A stretch of DNA of 64,000 nucleotides, from the NCBI GenBank assembly GCA_047967505.1, contig CM106539.1. One strand, written 5' to 3'. Both the position numbers and the translations under genes were made by a program. This stretch comes from Dipteris shenzhenensis. Its lineage: Eukaryota; Polypodiophyta; Polypodiopsida; Gleicheniales. Below the pieces are notes generated by a model that was not told where the DNA came from, did no database searches, and saw only the letters and a program-made list of their open reading frames with translations. Below are positions 45,978 through 56,692 of the stretch, piece by piece (the stretch's first letter is position 1; each line of letters opens with the position of its first letter).

Positions 45978-46135
45978 CGGAGCGCGTCTATAGACGCGTC
46001 TGAGAAGCACGTTTATTTTCGCGTATAACAGTGCGTCTATAGACGCAGCTGTCTGTGTCTGCAAACAAGCTAGATGCACGTGTAGACGCACTTGTAGACG
46101 CGCTCTGAGACATGCCTATAGACATACTCCGACAG
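45978..46135. repeat. Central palindrome cluster of element D
   Basis: Contains the perfect 16 bp palindrome CGCGTCTATAGACGCG at 45983-45998 and GCGTCTATAGACGC at 46033-46046, plus half-sites. It lies between the divergent TnpA-like and transposase genes. Confidence 0.9.
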
Positions 46136-46596
46136 ACGGACTTTTCTAAAAAGTAGAAAAGGACATGCACCTGACACAAAACGTAACACTGGTACCAAAA
46201 TCATGCATTTCTTGGATACGAGAAAGGACAAATCCAAAGAGAGCAACTTCCAAAAAAGATCAACTGTAAAAAGACTTACCTTGGATAGAGGTATGGAAGC
46301 TTCTTCTCCTTTTTCAAAGTTGCTTCTCTTCCTTGTTCACCCTCTTCTCCTTTAAGCTTGGAAGTAAGTGTGGGTGCCTTCCTCTTAAGTGTAAGCTTGG
46401 AAGTAAGTGTGGGTGCCTTCCTCTTAAGCGTCAAAGCTGTGGATCTGCTAATAGCAAATCAAGCAAGCCGCACGAAGTATAAGTAATGTGAAGAAAAGCA
46501 AAGCGAGCATGCTTAAAGCAGATTTAAAAACTACGTCTATAAGTGCATCTAATAGCGCGTCTATACATGCGTCTAAATATGCATGTAATTGCACAT

Positions 46597-46998
46597 CTAG
46601 ATACACAAAGCAGAGGCGGTTTTAGACGCGCTTGTAGACGTGCACCACAGAACAGACAGACGCAGTTTTAGACGTGCCTTTAGACACGCCACAGAGTTTA
46701 AATTTAAATATTTGAAGAAAAGCAAATTTTTTTGGATTGTTTGTTTGTAGGATGTCTTCATCTTCAACAAGTAGCTCCAGTGAGGATGAACAAACATCTA
46801 GATACATAGAGTAGAGGCGGTTTTAGACACGCTTATAGACGTGCACCACAGAACAGACAGACGTAGTTTTAGACGTGCCTTTAGACGCGCCACAGAGTTT
46901 AAATTTAAATATTTGAAGAAAAGCAAATTTTTTTGGATTGTTTGTTTGTAGGATGTCTTCATCTTCAACAAGTAGCTCCAGTGAGGATGAATCCCTCC
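46597..46998. repeat. 201 bp tandem duplication of the transposase start region, element D
   Basis: Two copies, about 46597-46797 and 46798-46998, each with GCGGTTTTAGACGCGCTT-type sites, the leader ending TTTGTTTGTAGG and the first codons ATGTCTTCATCTTCAAC (ATG at 46752 and 46953). The first copy breaks off after EDEQ; the second continues into exon 1. Confidence 0.9.
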
Positions 46999-49900
46999 GT
47001 ATCTACCATCGCGAAATGTGGTTGGAGCAAAAAATCAAATGTATGTGTGATCGATGTCGAGGAAACATGTATCGTGCATGCAGGATTACACTCAATCACA
47101 TCTCAAAGTATGGAGAATGTGATGCGACTATAAACATGGTAAGTGTTAAAGAGTTAAGGTTGATTGAGATACCTATGGGTGTTCATATGTTTGAGTTATG
47201 ATCCCTTTTTAATTTGATACAAGATGCAGTGCCACACTCGCATATGTTGCCCTATGCTCGCCGTGAGGAGGTGAAGCGTCGGCGATATGAGGTGGGATCT
47301 TCAGGAGGGACTATTATCGATGCATGGAGTGATGGTGATAGTAGCCCTCCGCCATTACCTCATGAAGCCGTGGAGAAGGAGGTGTTTGATGATATGGTGT
47401 GGGATTTATATGTCCATCAAGGGAGGGATGATATCATGGAGCAGGATGATCTTTTTACTGCAACATCGACTCCACTATTTAAGGGGTGCACATTCTCTGT
47501 TCTACATGCCTCCCTTGAGTTACTAAACTTGCAAACCATCTATGGATGGAGCAATGCAAGTTTGAATGCGTTACTCAAGTAAGCTTTAAAGTCTATTTTG
47601 CAAACATGGTGAATTATGCTAGTGGGTCAATTACTCAAATGCTTTTCCTCATTTATGGTCTTCACGTGCAGGCTATTGTGTAAAATGCTTCCAAGGGAGA
47701 ATAAATTACCGACCTCAAGAGATATGGCAAGGCAACATGTGACGGTCACCTCTCTTGGAGGATTAGATTACAAGCGCATCCATGCATGCGTCAACGATTG
47801 TGTTTTGTTTGGTGGACTACATAAGGATGCAAGAGAGTGCCCTACTTGTGGAGAGGCAAGATATAGAGCAGATTTCAAAACTTTGGACGTGCCTCGTAAG
47901 GTTCTGCGACATTTTCCCATAATCCCTCGCATCCAACATATGTTCAAGTGCGAATCCATTGCAGAGCTCATGTCATGGCATTCCTCCCATCGATCAACCG
48001 ATGGCAAGTGGAGAACTCCCGCAGACTCTCATGCGTGGAAGCATATTGAAGACACATGGCCAAGCTTCAAGGAAGAACCTAGGAGCTTGAGACTTGGATT
48101 GGGTATGGACGGTATGAACCCATTTGGTCTCAAAAGCACCTCTTACAGTGTATGGCCAATGATATTGGTGAATTATAATCTTCCACCCTCTATGGCTATT
48201 AAGAAAGGACATGTTATGGTGTCCCTTCTAATTCTAGGGAAACATAAAGGACATGTTGATTTGGAGCCTTTGATTGACGAGCTAGAGATACTTTGGAGAG
48301 GTATCGAGGTGCATGATGTGAGCAGGCCTCCCTCATCACGAGACTTCAACTGCAAAGCAGTCTTGATGTGGATGATGCATGACTTCCCAGGCTATGGCGA
48401 GTGTTCAGGTAAGCATTGCACTTCTAATTATGAAAACGCAAAGGATGTGGCACCCTAAACCCACCTTCAACTCTTAATTGCATCTATTGTTTGGGTTACC
48501 ATGCATGTCCTGTTTGTGGTCCTTCGCTAGTTGCCTCACAGGCAGATGCATTGAATAAGGTCGTCTATGAGTATCACCATCGATTTCTCCCACCTGATCA
48601 TCCTAGATATGTTGCCCCTTGGAATGAAGTCCTTCCACAATCACTCACCACGGGAGATTGGATGAGAATTTGGAATGGTTCCACGACTCCTCCACCACTT
48701 GGCATGAGCCGGTAAGGGTTTGTAACTATTGTGTGCTATATTGGTTGGAAATAAAGATTGCCCGCTAACACTTCATTTTGTTGCTCCAAGTAAGTATTTT
48801 ATGTGCATAATATCTTTTTCCTTTCAAATTTGTGAGCGAATAATTATGAGCAACTAATCAACCACCTCCTCGTGGGTTCAGTTCATACTACCTACTAGCA
48901 TTTCACGTAGTGCATCGAAGGATGTGAAAGATTGTATTTACAAGATGGGCGAGCTTGTGAGGTACTTTACATGATACAAAATATGATGCGTATCAATGCT
49001 CCATGCAAGGTGTTCATATTGCTAATATGGTGTACTTTTTCATTTCTAGGTATGTGAGCTCAAAGGAAATAGATCCCACCACGCTTGAGAATGCTCGAGT
49101 TATGTCAGTGGAGGTGGTTTGTTTAGTGGAGGAGACATTTCCACGTTCTATTCTCACAAGCCAACTACATCTTATAGTGCATTTGGTGGATGAGATTGCT
49201 ATATGTGGTACTATACATGCATGATAGTTGTTCTTCCTCGAGCGCTTCATGAAGACCTTGAAGGGCTTTGTGAGACAAAATGCAATACCCGAAGGTAGCA
49301 TGGCCAAGGGTTGGTTGGTACAAGAGTCACTTGTATATATTTCTGAGTTTCTTGTTGATGTGGATAGCTCTCTCCCACGACTATGGAGAGATGATAAAGA
49401 CCTAAGGATGACCTCTATTGTGCCTCAAGGGAAAGGATGCAACAAAGTAATAGACACAGAGTTGCATAATAGTATCAACCTCTATTGCATGCTTAATAGT
49501 GATGTGATGAAAATATGGGTGACAAGATACGAGGATGCAAAGGCAAGAAGACAAGAAGAAAGAGCCCTCATTCATACACACCACGGATCTCATGTGCCAT
49601 ACCCTCAGTATCTAAGAGCACTTCCAAAGGATATTCATGTGGATTGGCTACTTGATGAAATGGAGAAAGCAAAGAAAGACGAGGGGATGCATATCACAAT
49701 GGAAGAATGGGAGTATGCTAGGGGATGCATGAGCAAGGTCGGTATATAGAATGTTATGCATAAGTTAGGAGCTTTTCATAATTTAGATTGCTTATTTAAT
49801 TGATTTTTTCTTGGTGTACTGCACTATGTTCAATGCTATATGGTGTGAGGGCAAGCATTTTCGAACACAACGGATTGATGATAAGAGAAACACACAAAAT

Positions 49901-50591
49901 TGCGGCGTCATTGCTAGCTTTGAGGGAGCCAATGGAGCCATGGATGATTATTGTGGCATAATCCAAGATATTATTAAGCTTGACTTTCGACGCTTCGTTG
50001 TGTATGTTTTGGATGTAAAGTGGTTTAAGGACGTGGTGGAAAGAGGCCCTAATGCAACAATCAAATGCCATGCAAGTGGCTTTGTAACTATTTCCACAAA
50101 GTTTTGGCAAAGTAGGAAGGACACACTAGTACTACCGCAACAATGTGAATAGGTACCGTGTACACATATAAAAATACTCGCAAATATTTGATGCAAGAAA
50201 AATAACATGATTGTATTTGTGTTTGAATTAGGTTGTCTATCAACCAATGGTGGATAATAATAGATGGTGGCATGTCATACCTATTATGCCACGTTCCAAA
50301 GTGATGTATAGTACATTTACTAATATGGAGCGTATGGAGGATGATCATGGCCATGGACATGATGATGACCATGATACGAGAGAGGAGGATGATCATGAGA
50401 TAGGAGATACAGATATTGAGGCCATTACCCATGAGGACGAGCCTACCATTGGTGATGCTAATTTCGATGAGCACATGAGTAGCACAAGTAGTAGTGGGTT
50501 GAATGTATTTGTAGATCTAAACACTTGTTTGGATTTTGAAGTAGATAGTTTGGCAAGGGTTGATCTCATTGAGGATGAGATTGAACCGTAG
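46953..50591 (+). pseudogene. TNP2-type CACTA transposase, internally deleted (element D)
   Basis: Exons match element B: 46953-47138, 47223-47578, 47672-48408, ~48496-48715, 48882-48961, 49050-49737, ~49818-50152, 50232-50591. Exon 1 holds CMCDRCRGNMYR, a zinc-finger-like pair. Exon 3 is fully open and contains ECPTCGEARYR and GLGMDGMNPFG. Exon 4 has HACPVCG but then stops; the ~380 bp that encode MHIFKNVGATIW in B are missing. Exon 6 has TGA TAG in place of the Arg-Trp codons seen in B (HSRWM) and then continues LERFMKTLKGFVR. Exon 7 holds LDVKWFK and ends in a TAG where B has CAG; exon 8 has NRWWHVIPIMPRS and an acidic tail. Several acceptors are degraded. It is inactive, but exons 3, 6, 7 and 8 are well preserved. 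Confidence 0.85.
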
Positions 50592-50782
50592 CCCATCATT
50601 GATATTGGCAAAACTATTTTACATATTGTCTCATTCTCCTCACCTCACTTAATTCTTGTATATGTGGGCTTGCAAAAAAGCATTGATGTTTTTGTTAAAA
50701 TTATGTGCTTTGGTAATCATGGGCAATGTTTGGAAAGCAATGATGTACACCAAAATCTCACTTTCTGTATTCTCTATTTTGC

Positions 50783-51035
50783 ATCTAAATACGCATCTAA
50801 TTCCCAGTGTAAACGTGCTAATAGATGCGCTAATACACGTGCAAATAGATGCACTGATAAACGCAATGTTAGATGGGCCCGTATTTTCTCAGTGTAGACG
50901 CGCAAATAGACGTGTTAATACACGCGCAAATAGACGAGCTGTTAGACGCGCTATTAGACACGCCCGTACTTTCTCTATTCAAGCAACGCCTATAGATGCG
51001 CTCGCTATTTTGTGCATCTATTAAGTGCGTCTATA
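50783..51035. repeat. Right subterminal repeats of element D
   Basis: About fifteen units such as AAATAGATGCGC, AATAGACGTG, GTTAGACGCGC and GCGTCTATAG, matching the left cluster. Confidence 0.88.
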
Positions 51036-51057
51036 GTTGCTTTGTGTTGTTGTGCAA

Positions 51058-51959
51058 ACCAAACATCCACTCGGGAACTGGCTACTGACATAGAGCACAC
51101 AAAAAGCATTCCAATGCCTAGTACTCCCATTAGAGACTTTAAAACTCACTAAAAAGCTATACACATCTTTCACGACCAATGAGTTAGTAAATGGTTGTAG
51201 AACTCACTTTAAAGAATACTACTCCACATTACTGTGTGATATTGAGGCGATATTTTGAGTTTATGATGCGATAAAAGCATGTAATTGTAATTTTCTCATG
51301 TGGAACTGTGTGACAGCATGTGATTACATGTTTTTACCATGGAGTAAACCCAAAATATCGTGCACAACATGGTTATTCTAAATAAATTGCATGGTGTTTG
51401 TGCTATACCACATAGTATTTATCTGGTGCATGTCCAAAATTTGGTTTTTGTGTTTATAAAAAAATTTAATGATTCTAAATCTTATTTCAATAATTAAACA
51501 AATTCTTTGATCCAATGGCAAGCTAATTTTAAAACTAAAAAATTAGCTCACATGGAAATTGACATTGAAGATATAAGAGACCATTATTTTCTTGGCATAG
51601 AAATAAACGTTGGTCTTATGTTCACACGAGGAAAGTACACCCAAAAAGTTTTGAGAGCATGTTTTGCAAATCTTTGCTTACTTGGGATCAAAGGGTCTAT
51701 GATAGAGAGATCTTCAATACTTATCACTTATTGGATATTTGATTATGAGGTCACACATTAATTAAGAGCTGGGCCAGATTTTGGGCGGTAAAAAGGATGG
51801 TGAACACTATGAGATTCTTGACATATTCAGTGTCGATCTGTCTATAATTAGGGAAGAGACAAGCCAATAAGGCCACTTGAGATCTCCGTAAGATCCGAAA
51901 ATTGTTGAAGAATTTCACTATCGATCTTACTTAGACACACGAGGTTCAATGTCGGTCAG
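51058..51959. other. Intergenic sequence between element D and the flavoprotein gene
   Basis: No gene is supported; a short frame at 51507-51761 reads HYFLGIEINVGLMFTRGKYTQKVL, which resembles a fragment of a copia reverse transcriptase (connection-like FLGIEI...QKYILDLL pattern), decayed and very short. The last ~180 bp would be the 3' flank of the flavoprotein gene. Confidence 0.35.
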
Positions 51960-53498
51960 CTACAACCTTGTGGGCAAGCTCTGAGGATTGTTGAACAGAT
52001 TGTCAGGATCAACTCGGCCTTTGATCTTCACAAGTCGGTCGAAATTGTGCACAAAATATTTGGGGCCTGCATTGGCTCCATCGCCAAGATCAAGATCGAT
52101 ATAGTTCACGTAGGCAGCCCTGGGACCCTGAGAGACATAATCGGCCATGTAGCTATAGAATCCCCTCAACCATGAAATCAATGCTGCATCCGGCGAGCCT
52201 GTATCGTCACTCCAAGAGGCTTGGTATTGAATCCCGAACAGATTGCCAGCTCTGTGAGGAAACGCGATTGCATCTGAGCTTATGCGGTGCATCACCCCTC
52301 CATAGGCGTCCAAGATTATCCATCCCCTTGTGTTCTGCTCCAAGATCTGGAATGCTCCCGCTAGAGCTTGCTTTGACATCGCTGCCTTCACGTAGTCTGA
52401 TTTTGCTTTGAAGTAGTTTTTGCCCCCCTGAGTCCTGTTTGTCAGGGCGCTGGGACTCAACACGCCGGCCATATTCGCTGTGGCTTGTATCCACGTCCCC
52501 TCCTTACAATCTGCAGCAGTTAAGCCCAGCTCCGGATAGATTTCTTTCATTAGGGCTACCGTCTGGTTGATGCTTCCCAAAAATTGCCCGTCGAACGATG
52601 CTGTGATGTCCATAACTCCTGATTCATTGATGGCCGCGATGGAGACCCCGCTGAACAGTCCGTCTGGAGCCATTGGACCTACACTTTGCCAGCGGTAGAC
52701 GAGGTCGATGATAAGCCGCTTACCGGATTTCGACAGGGTGAATGTGGTCACGGTGGGGGTCACTGGAACAAGTTTGATCTTCCAGGACACTACAATTCCC
52801 CAGCTTCCTCCACCTCCCCCACGCAGAGCCCAGAAGAGATCTTTATCACTGACGCTCACCCTCTTCACCAGACTCCCGTTTGCATTCACAAGCTGTGCCT
52901 CAATAACATTATCTGCAGCAACACCATATATCCGGGATAGCGCTCCATAACCACCGCCGCTTAAATGCCCACTAACCCCTATGGTTGCGCACGTTCCCGC
53001 CGGAAATCCATAGGAAGATGTTTCCTGGGATATGGCGTAGTAAATCTCGCCCACCGTCGCTCCTGCTTCCACCCATGCTGTTTTTCTGGCCGAATCAACA
53101 GTGATAGCATGCATATTCATCAGGTCAAGGATAACGAACGGTACGTTGGCAGTAGAAGACAAGCCTTCGTAGCTGTGGCCTCCGCTGCGCACGCGCAGGG
53201 CCCAATCGGCACGGATGCACGACCAAGCATGCTGCACCTCCGTGACTGAGCCTGGAAGGACGATGGCCACGGGCTTGGCCACTCCAGCTTCTATGAAACG
53301 CAAGTTCTGCAAAGAGAAATCGAGCAGGCTGATGAAGGCAGCGGGGTTGGATTCGGGGGTGGTGAAATTGAGGACACCCTTCTCGATCAGGCATCTGGAC
53401 AAGCTGTCTACAGTCGAGGGAGCTGCTGGGTGTACGTGAAAGGAGGCGAGGCAAAACAAAACGATGAGGGAGGCAAAGAGAGGGGAGGTAGAGGCCAT
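51960..53498 (-). CDS. Berberine-bridge-enzyme-like FAD-linked oxidase, secreted
   Basis: Intact 512-residue single-exon gene. The N-terminus MASTSPLFASLIVLFCLASF is a signal peptide, so the protein enters the secretory route. An FAD-binding PCMH domain follows, with RSGGHSYEGLS (about residue 105; His for the 8-alpha bond to FAD) and AGTCATIGVSGHLSGGGYG (about 170-188; Cys for the 6-S bond), the two-link flavin attachment of this family. Cysteines at SLSRCLIE and AWSCIRADW would form the family's N-terminal disulfide. The C-terminal BBE segment has YVNYIDLDLG and ends NFDRLVKIKGRVDPDNLFNNPQS. The family oxidises monolignols, cell-wall oligosaccharides or alkaloid precursors with O2 or another acceptor; the substrate here cannot be read from sequence. 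Length and motifs are normal. Many plant members also lack introns. Confidence 0.95.
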   Translation of the reverse strand: MASTSPLFASLIVLFCLASFHVHPAAPSTVDSLSRCLIEKGVLNFTTPESNPAAFISLLDFSLQNLRFIEAGVAKPVAIVLPGSVTEVQHAWSCIRADWALRVRSGGHSYEGLSSTANVPFVILDLMNMHAITVDSARKTAWVEAGATVGEIYYAISQETSSYGFPAGTCATIGVSGHLSGGGYGALSRIYGVAADNVIEAQLVNANGSLVKRVSVSDKDLFWALRGGGGGSWGIVVSWKIKLVPVTPTVTTFTLSKSGKRLIIDLVYRWQSVGPMAPDGLFSGVSIAAINESGVMDITASFDGQFLGSINQTVALMKEIYPELGLTAADCKEGTWIQATANMAGVLSPSALTNRTQGGKNYFKAKSDYVKAAMSKQALAGAFQILEQNTRGWIILDAYGGVMHRISSDAIAFPHRAGNLFGIQYQASWSDDTGSPDAALISWLRGFYSYMADYVSQGPRAAYVNYIDLDLGDGANAGPKYFVHNFDRLVKIKGRVDPDNLFNNPQSLPTRL

Positions 53499-53661
53499 CT
53501 TGCGAATCAGAGGAAAACAGCGAAGGAGATTAGCGAGTTAGAGCATGGGAGGATAGAGGAGAAGCATGAGGCTCATCAAAAAAGCTGGAAACCGTAGCAA
53601 AAAGAATAGGAGGCAACGCGAAATAGAGAAGCATGACTTGCATGCAATGTTTGTAAAGTGC

Positions 53662-53669
53662 CTTATACA
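53662..53669 (-). promoter_or_regulatory. Possible TATA box of the flavoprotein gene
   Basis: GTATAAGG on the minus strand lies ~165 nt upstream of the ATG at 53498, beside an ACGTGT element. A CT-rich leader (CTTCTCCTCTATCCTCCC) lies between it and the ATG. Confidence 0.35.
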
Positions 53670-53699
53670 CGTCTCCTTGACCTTTTACGTTGGGACATG

Positions 53700-54134
53700 T
53701 TCCAAAAAGTCATTGGTGGGTGTGGCGAACTTAATTTTTTGCGTGGAATGGCGTGGCGAATTCACACACCACCTTGGGAGTCGTAAATCCACACACCACC
53801 TGAACAATTCCGTGGAAATTCATTTCCACTGTAGGATCGCGGACGATTAATTTGGAGAAGATGAATCACCTGCATCCATCCGTCACATCAATAGCTCAAA
53901 GCACAAATCTCGATGGAAGATGAGTCACGGGTCACGATCACAGAGAGGATGGACTGATGCTCTGGAACACAGATGTGGCAAGCATAAAATTTTGCGCAAG
54001 CCTCCATTAGGTTGGAACTTGCAACCTCCCACAGGCCTTGGACGTACGGGAAAAGCCTCCCTGGGGCTTTTCCCTTATACTTCCGTGAAGCTTGCAACGA
54101 TTGTCCTATGAGTTGATTGGCAAAAATATGGAGG
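53700..54134. other. Upstream flank, no gene
   Basis: No coding evidence. It contains a short imperfect repeat (GTGTGGCGAA and CACACACCACCT twice) and repeat-like CTTTTCCC phrases before the MITE at 54143. Confidence 0.3.
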
Positions 54135-54142
54135 GAGAGCGA

Positions 54143-54631
54143 CCTGGGGCGCCAACTCCCTTTAGTAAGAAAGCCTATCAAAATCTTGAGTATGAGATGA
54201 ATCTAACAATATGCCATAAGTAGAAATTATTCAAATTAACATGGTTGTGTTCTACACTAAATGAGCTTCAAATATGTCTTTACACTTTGAAATTTGGGTA
54301 ACACATGAAAAAGTTACATTAATTTGAAAGGAGATGGGTTTTCATATTTTAGTGTATTTTTTGTTTTACCCCCCCTCATCCAAAAGGACCGGCCCCCCCT
54401 TGGGCCTTTCATATTATGAAAAATATGTGCAAATCTTAAAATCTTGCATATTTTTGAAGGCATATACCTTATAGTTTGTGGGAGAGGGGACATCAAATTT
54501 TCATATTTTTCCCTTGCATATTTGAATTTTTAAAAGAAAATCCATGCATATTATTTATGGACCTTATCTCGCCATACCCTAGATTTTGGACGAGGGTAGT
54601 AACATATTACATATTGAGTTGGCGCCCCAGG
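54143..54631. mobile_element. MITE family 2 (489 bp), perfect 16 bp TIRs and 8 bp TSD
   Basis: Terminal inverted repeats CCTGGGGCGCCAACTC (54143-54158) and GAGTTGGCGCCCCAGG (54616-54631) are exact. GAGAGCGA flanks both ends (54135-54142, 54632-54639). The 8 bp duplication fits the hAT superfamily. The interior is AT-rich and non-coding. Confidence 0.93.
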
Positions 54632-54639
54632 GAGAGCGA

Positions 54640-55770
54640 GCTAACCTTTTCGTCTTGGGTGTTGGACAATGATGCATGCCCAGAGGATGCCATATAGACC
54701 ACCCCTCCACCAGTTTGTGAAAGGTATAGCAACGCCCTTTCTAACTTGGTAGAAAACCATTGGAGCAACAAACAAACACATGGATGTTTGTGAATTTGAC
54801 CTTACAAATCCAAAGTTTGAAACAAAAACTTTGTGGGGATGAGTGCGGCAGCATGACCAATAACAAGTGTGGTGTCAAGTACGGTGGAGCAAGCCCGCAC
54901 ACTTCACGAGGAAAGCCTTCAAAGAACCTTTGCGGAATTACGTCGCCAACACACATCAGATGCCTTGCCATGCATTATGGCGACAATACCCGACATGGTG
55001 GCAATCAATGTGGATCAGCTCTTCGACTTGTTGACCACTTCGTAGGATGAGACGCAACATGAATGGGATGCCCAGATTGTGCATTGGAAATGTGCCTTAG
55101 CTCCAGCAACATGCCACAACCTAATTCTACGATCGCTCGACCTGGATGCGAATGGAGGGGTAGGAGGACTTTCGGGTGCAGGTGCAATGGGTGCGGAAGA
55201 GAACATGGCGAGATGCACTCCGACCTACACTGGTACTGAATTCCAACAGGGAGGTTCTATTTTGGTTGCATCAAGGTCATGTTTCATGGTAGATGAACAG
55301 GCAATGGAAGGCCCAAGGTCGACCATCAATCAATGACACCTTTATTATTGGTGGCATGTGCTACACATCAGAAAAAAATGCACATGCCACATGGGTCCCA
55401 TCCAAGGAAACCCTTTTGATCACCATCTTGGGGTAGAATGCTAATATGGTAAGATTTTATTGGTTTAGAGCCACTTGCCTCATCACCTTGACAATCCGAA
55501 AAATCCATGAGTCAATCTTTTCTGAAACAGAAAAATGGCTCATGGGTGCCATAGATTGCCAGTTTCTTCTATGAAAAAGGCCTCCCTAGGATTTTTCAAG
55601 ACGTGCATAGGATCTCTCTCTCATAACTTTTTTTGGTCTTCTCAAAAAGCTTGTTTTTGCCCTCTCAAAAAGCTTCAGTCACATTTGCCTAAAGAGAAAA
55701 GAGATTAAAGTTGAAAAAGAAAACCATGTACATGGTTTTCAAATAAAAATTGTCTCTTAATTACGTTTTT
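54640..55770. other. Unassigned, possibly retroelement-derived
   Basis: A 96-codon frame (54760-55050) and neighbouring frames have no recognisable domain. 55330-55770 shows nothing beyond AT-rich sequence. Confidence 0.3.
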
Positions 55771-56400
55771 CACGACAAGACACGGGTCTCTTTCCAACGC
55801 TCTCTATTGACGCTTTGCGAGTGTGGGCATGAAAATCATCAGTATGGTTGGCGGGTGGGTAAGGTGTTGGTGTGGATGATAAAATTATAATTGGTATGAG
55901 TGTCAATATAGGGGTCGGTATATACTGATGCCTATACCGATGCACATGCCGTCGATTGACAATGCTTCCACTGACGCTTCCATCATCGCTAATACCGACT
56001 TTGGGTTAAATTTCTCATACCAACGTTTTTACAAAACATCATTTCCAAAGGACCCAAAATAATTTTTGACAACAAGTTTGGTCATTTGAAAGATAAAAAA
56101 TATAAGAGTATGTACACCAAAACTGAGATCAAAACACTCATATATTGATGGTGAACTTAACATACAACTGTACAAAATGTCACTATAAAAATCCAAGCCA
56201 AAGACAAGAAGTCTGATTGATGTCAAAACAATAAATCAATAGCATTTATATCAACGGCTTCGACTTGAGCCAAAAATTGTTTCTCCTTTGTTTCAAAGGA
56301 TACCAACATAGCCAATGTGGCCCTCTTTACAGCTAGCTGATCTAAGATGTGCACCCTTTTCACTTTTTGTAGGCAATAGAGAGCATTGTCTCTTGGGCGT
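55771..56400. mobile_element. Truncated CACTA relic (one end plus transposase tail)
   Basis: Starts CACGACAAGACACGGGTCTC, a decayed form of CACTACAAGGCATAGGCCCT, followed by GACGCTTTGCGAGTGTGGGC, matching the inner end of element A. At ~56240 ATCAACGGCTTCGACTTGAGCCAA matches the minus-strand end of the last transposase exon. The palindromes are almost erased and the other end is missing. Confidence 0.6.
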
Positions 56401-56465
56401 GCATCTCCTGAGGTGTTGCTAGGATTGTCACTCTTTGAATTTTTGAAAGCAGGCTAAAGCTTGTG

Positions 56466-56684
56466 CTCAGGGGGTTCACTATATGTAAATCCTCTGCCTA
56501 ATTTAAAACTCCCTTATTTGTGAAATTTTCATGAATAAAATTCACCCTTTTTCTATTCAAACTATGAATACCCCTTTAAATGGTACCCTTATGTATGTAA
56601 AAAACATGGAAAAAAAAGATTTTAAAAACCCCTTTTGTTGAACCTACATGCTATGCTTACATATTTATGAGTGGCCCCCTCGAG
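56466..56684. mobile_element. MITE family 1, copy 3 (219 bp)
   Basis: Left end CTCAGGGGGTTCACTAT and right end ATGAGTGGCCCCCTCGAG. The flanks AGCTTGTG (56458-56465) and AGCTTACG (56685-56692) match at six of eight bases. The interior aligns with copies 1 and 2 (CTCCCTTATTTGTGAAATTT, CTTATGTATGTA, CTTTTGTTGAACC) but is more diverged and shorter, so it is an older insertion. Confidence 0.85.
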
Positions 56685-56692
56685 AGCTTACG

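Larger units (their letters stand above)
43776..51054. mobile_element. CACTA-like element D (7.3 kb) with CACAA termini and CAA TSD
   Basis: Left end CACAACAAGACAAAGCA and right end, on the minus strand, CACAACAACACAAAGCA (16 of 17 match). The exact triplet CAA flanks both sides (43773-43775, 51055-51057). It holds a TnpA-like gene (minus), a TNP2 transposase (plus), and clusters of CGCGTCTATAGACGCG-type palindromes at both ends and between the genes. The layout is the same as in B but the sequence is only distantly related, and the terminus is CACAA rather than CACTA. Confidence 0.9.
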
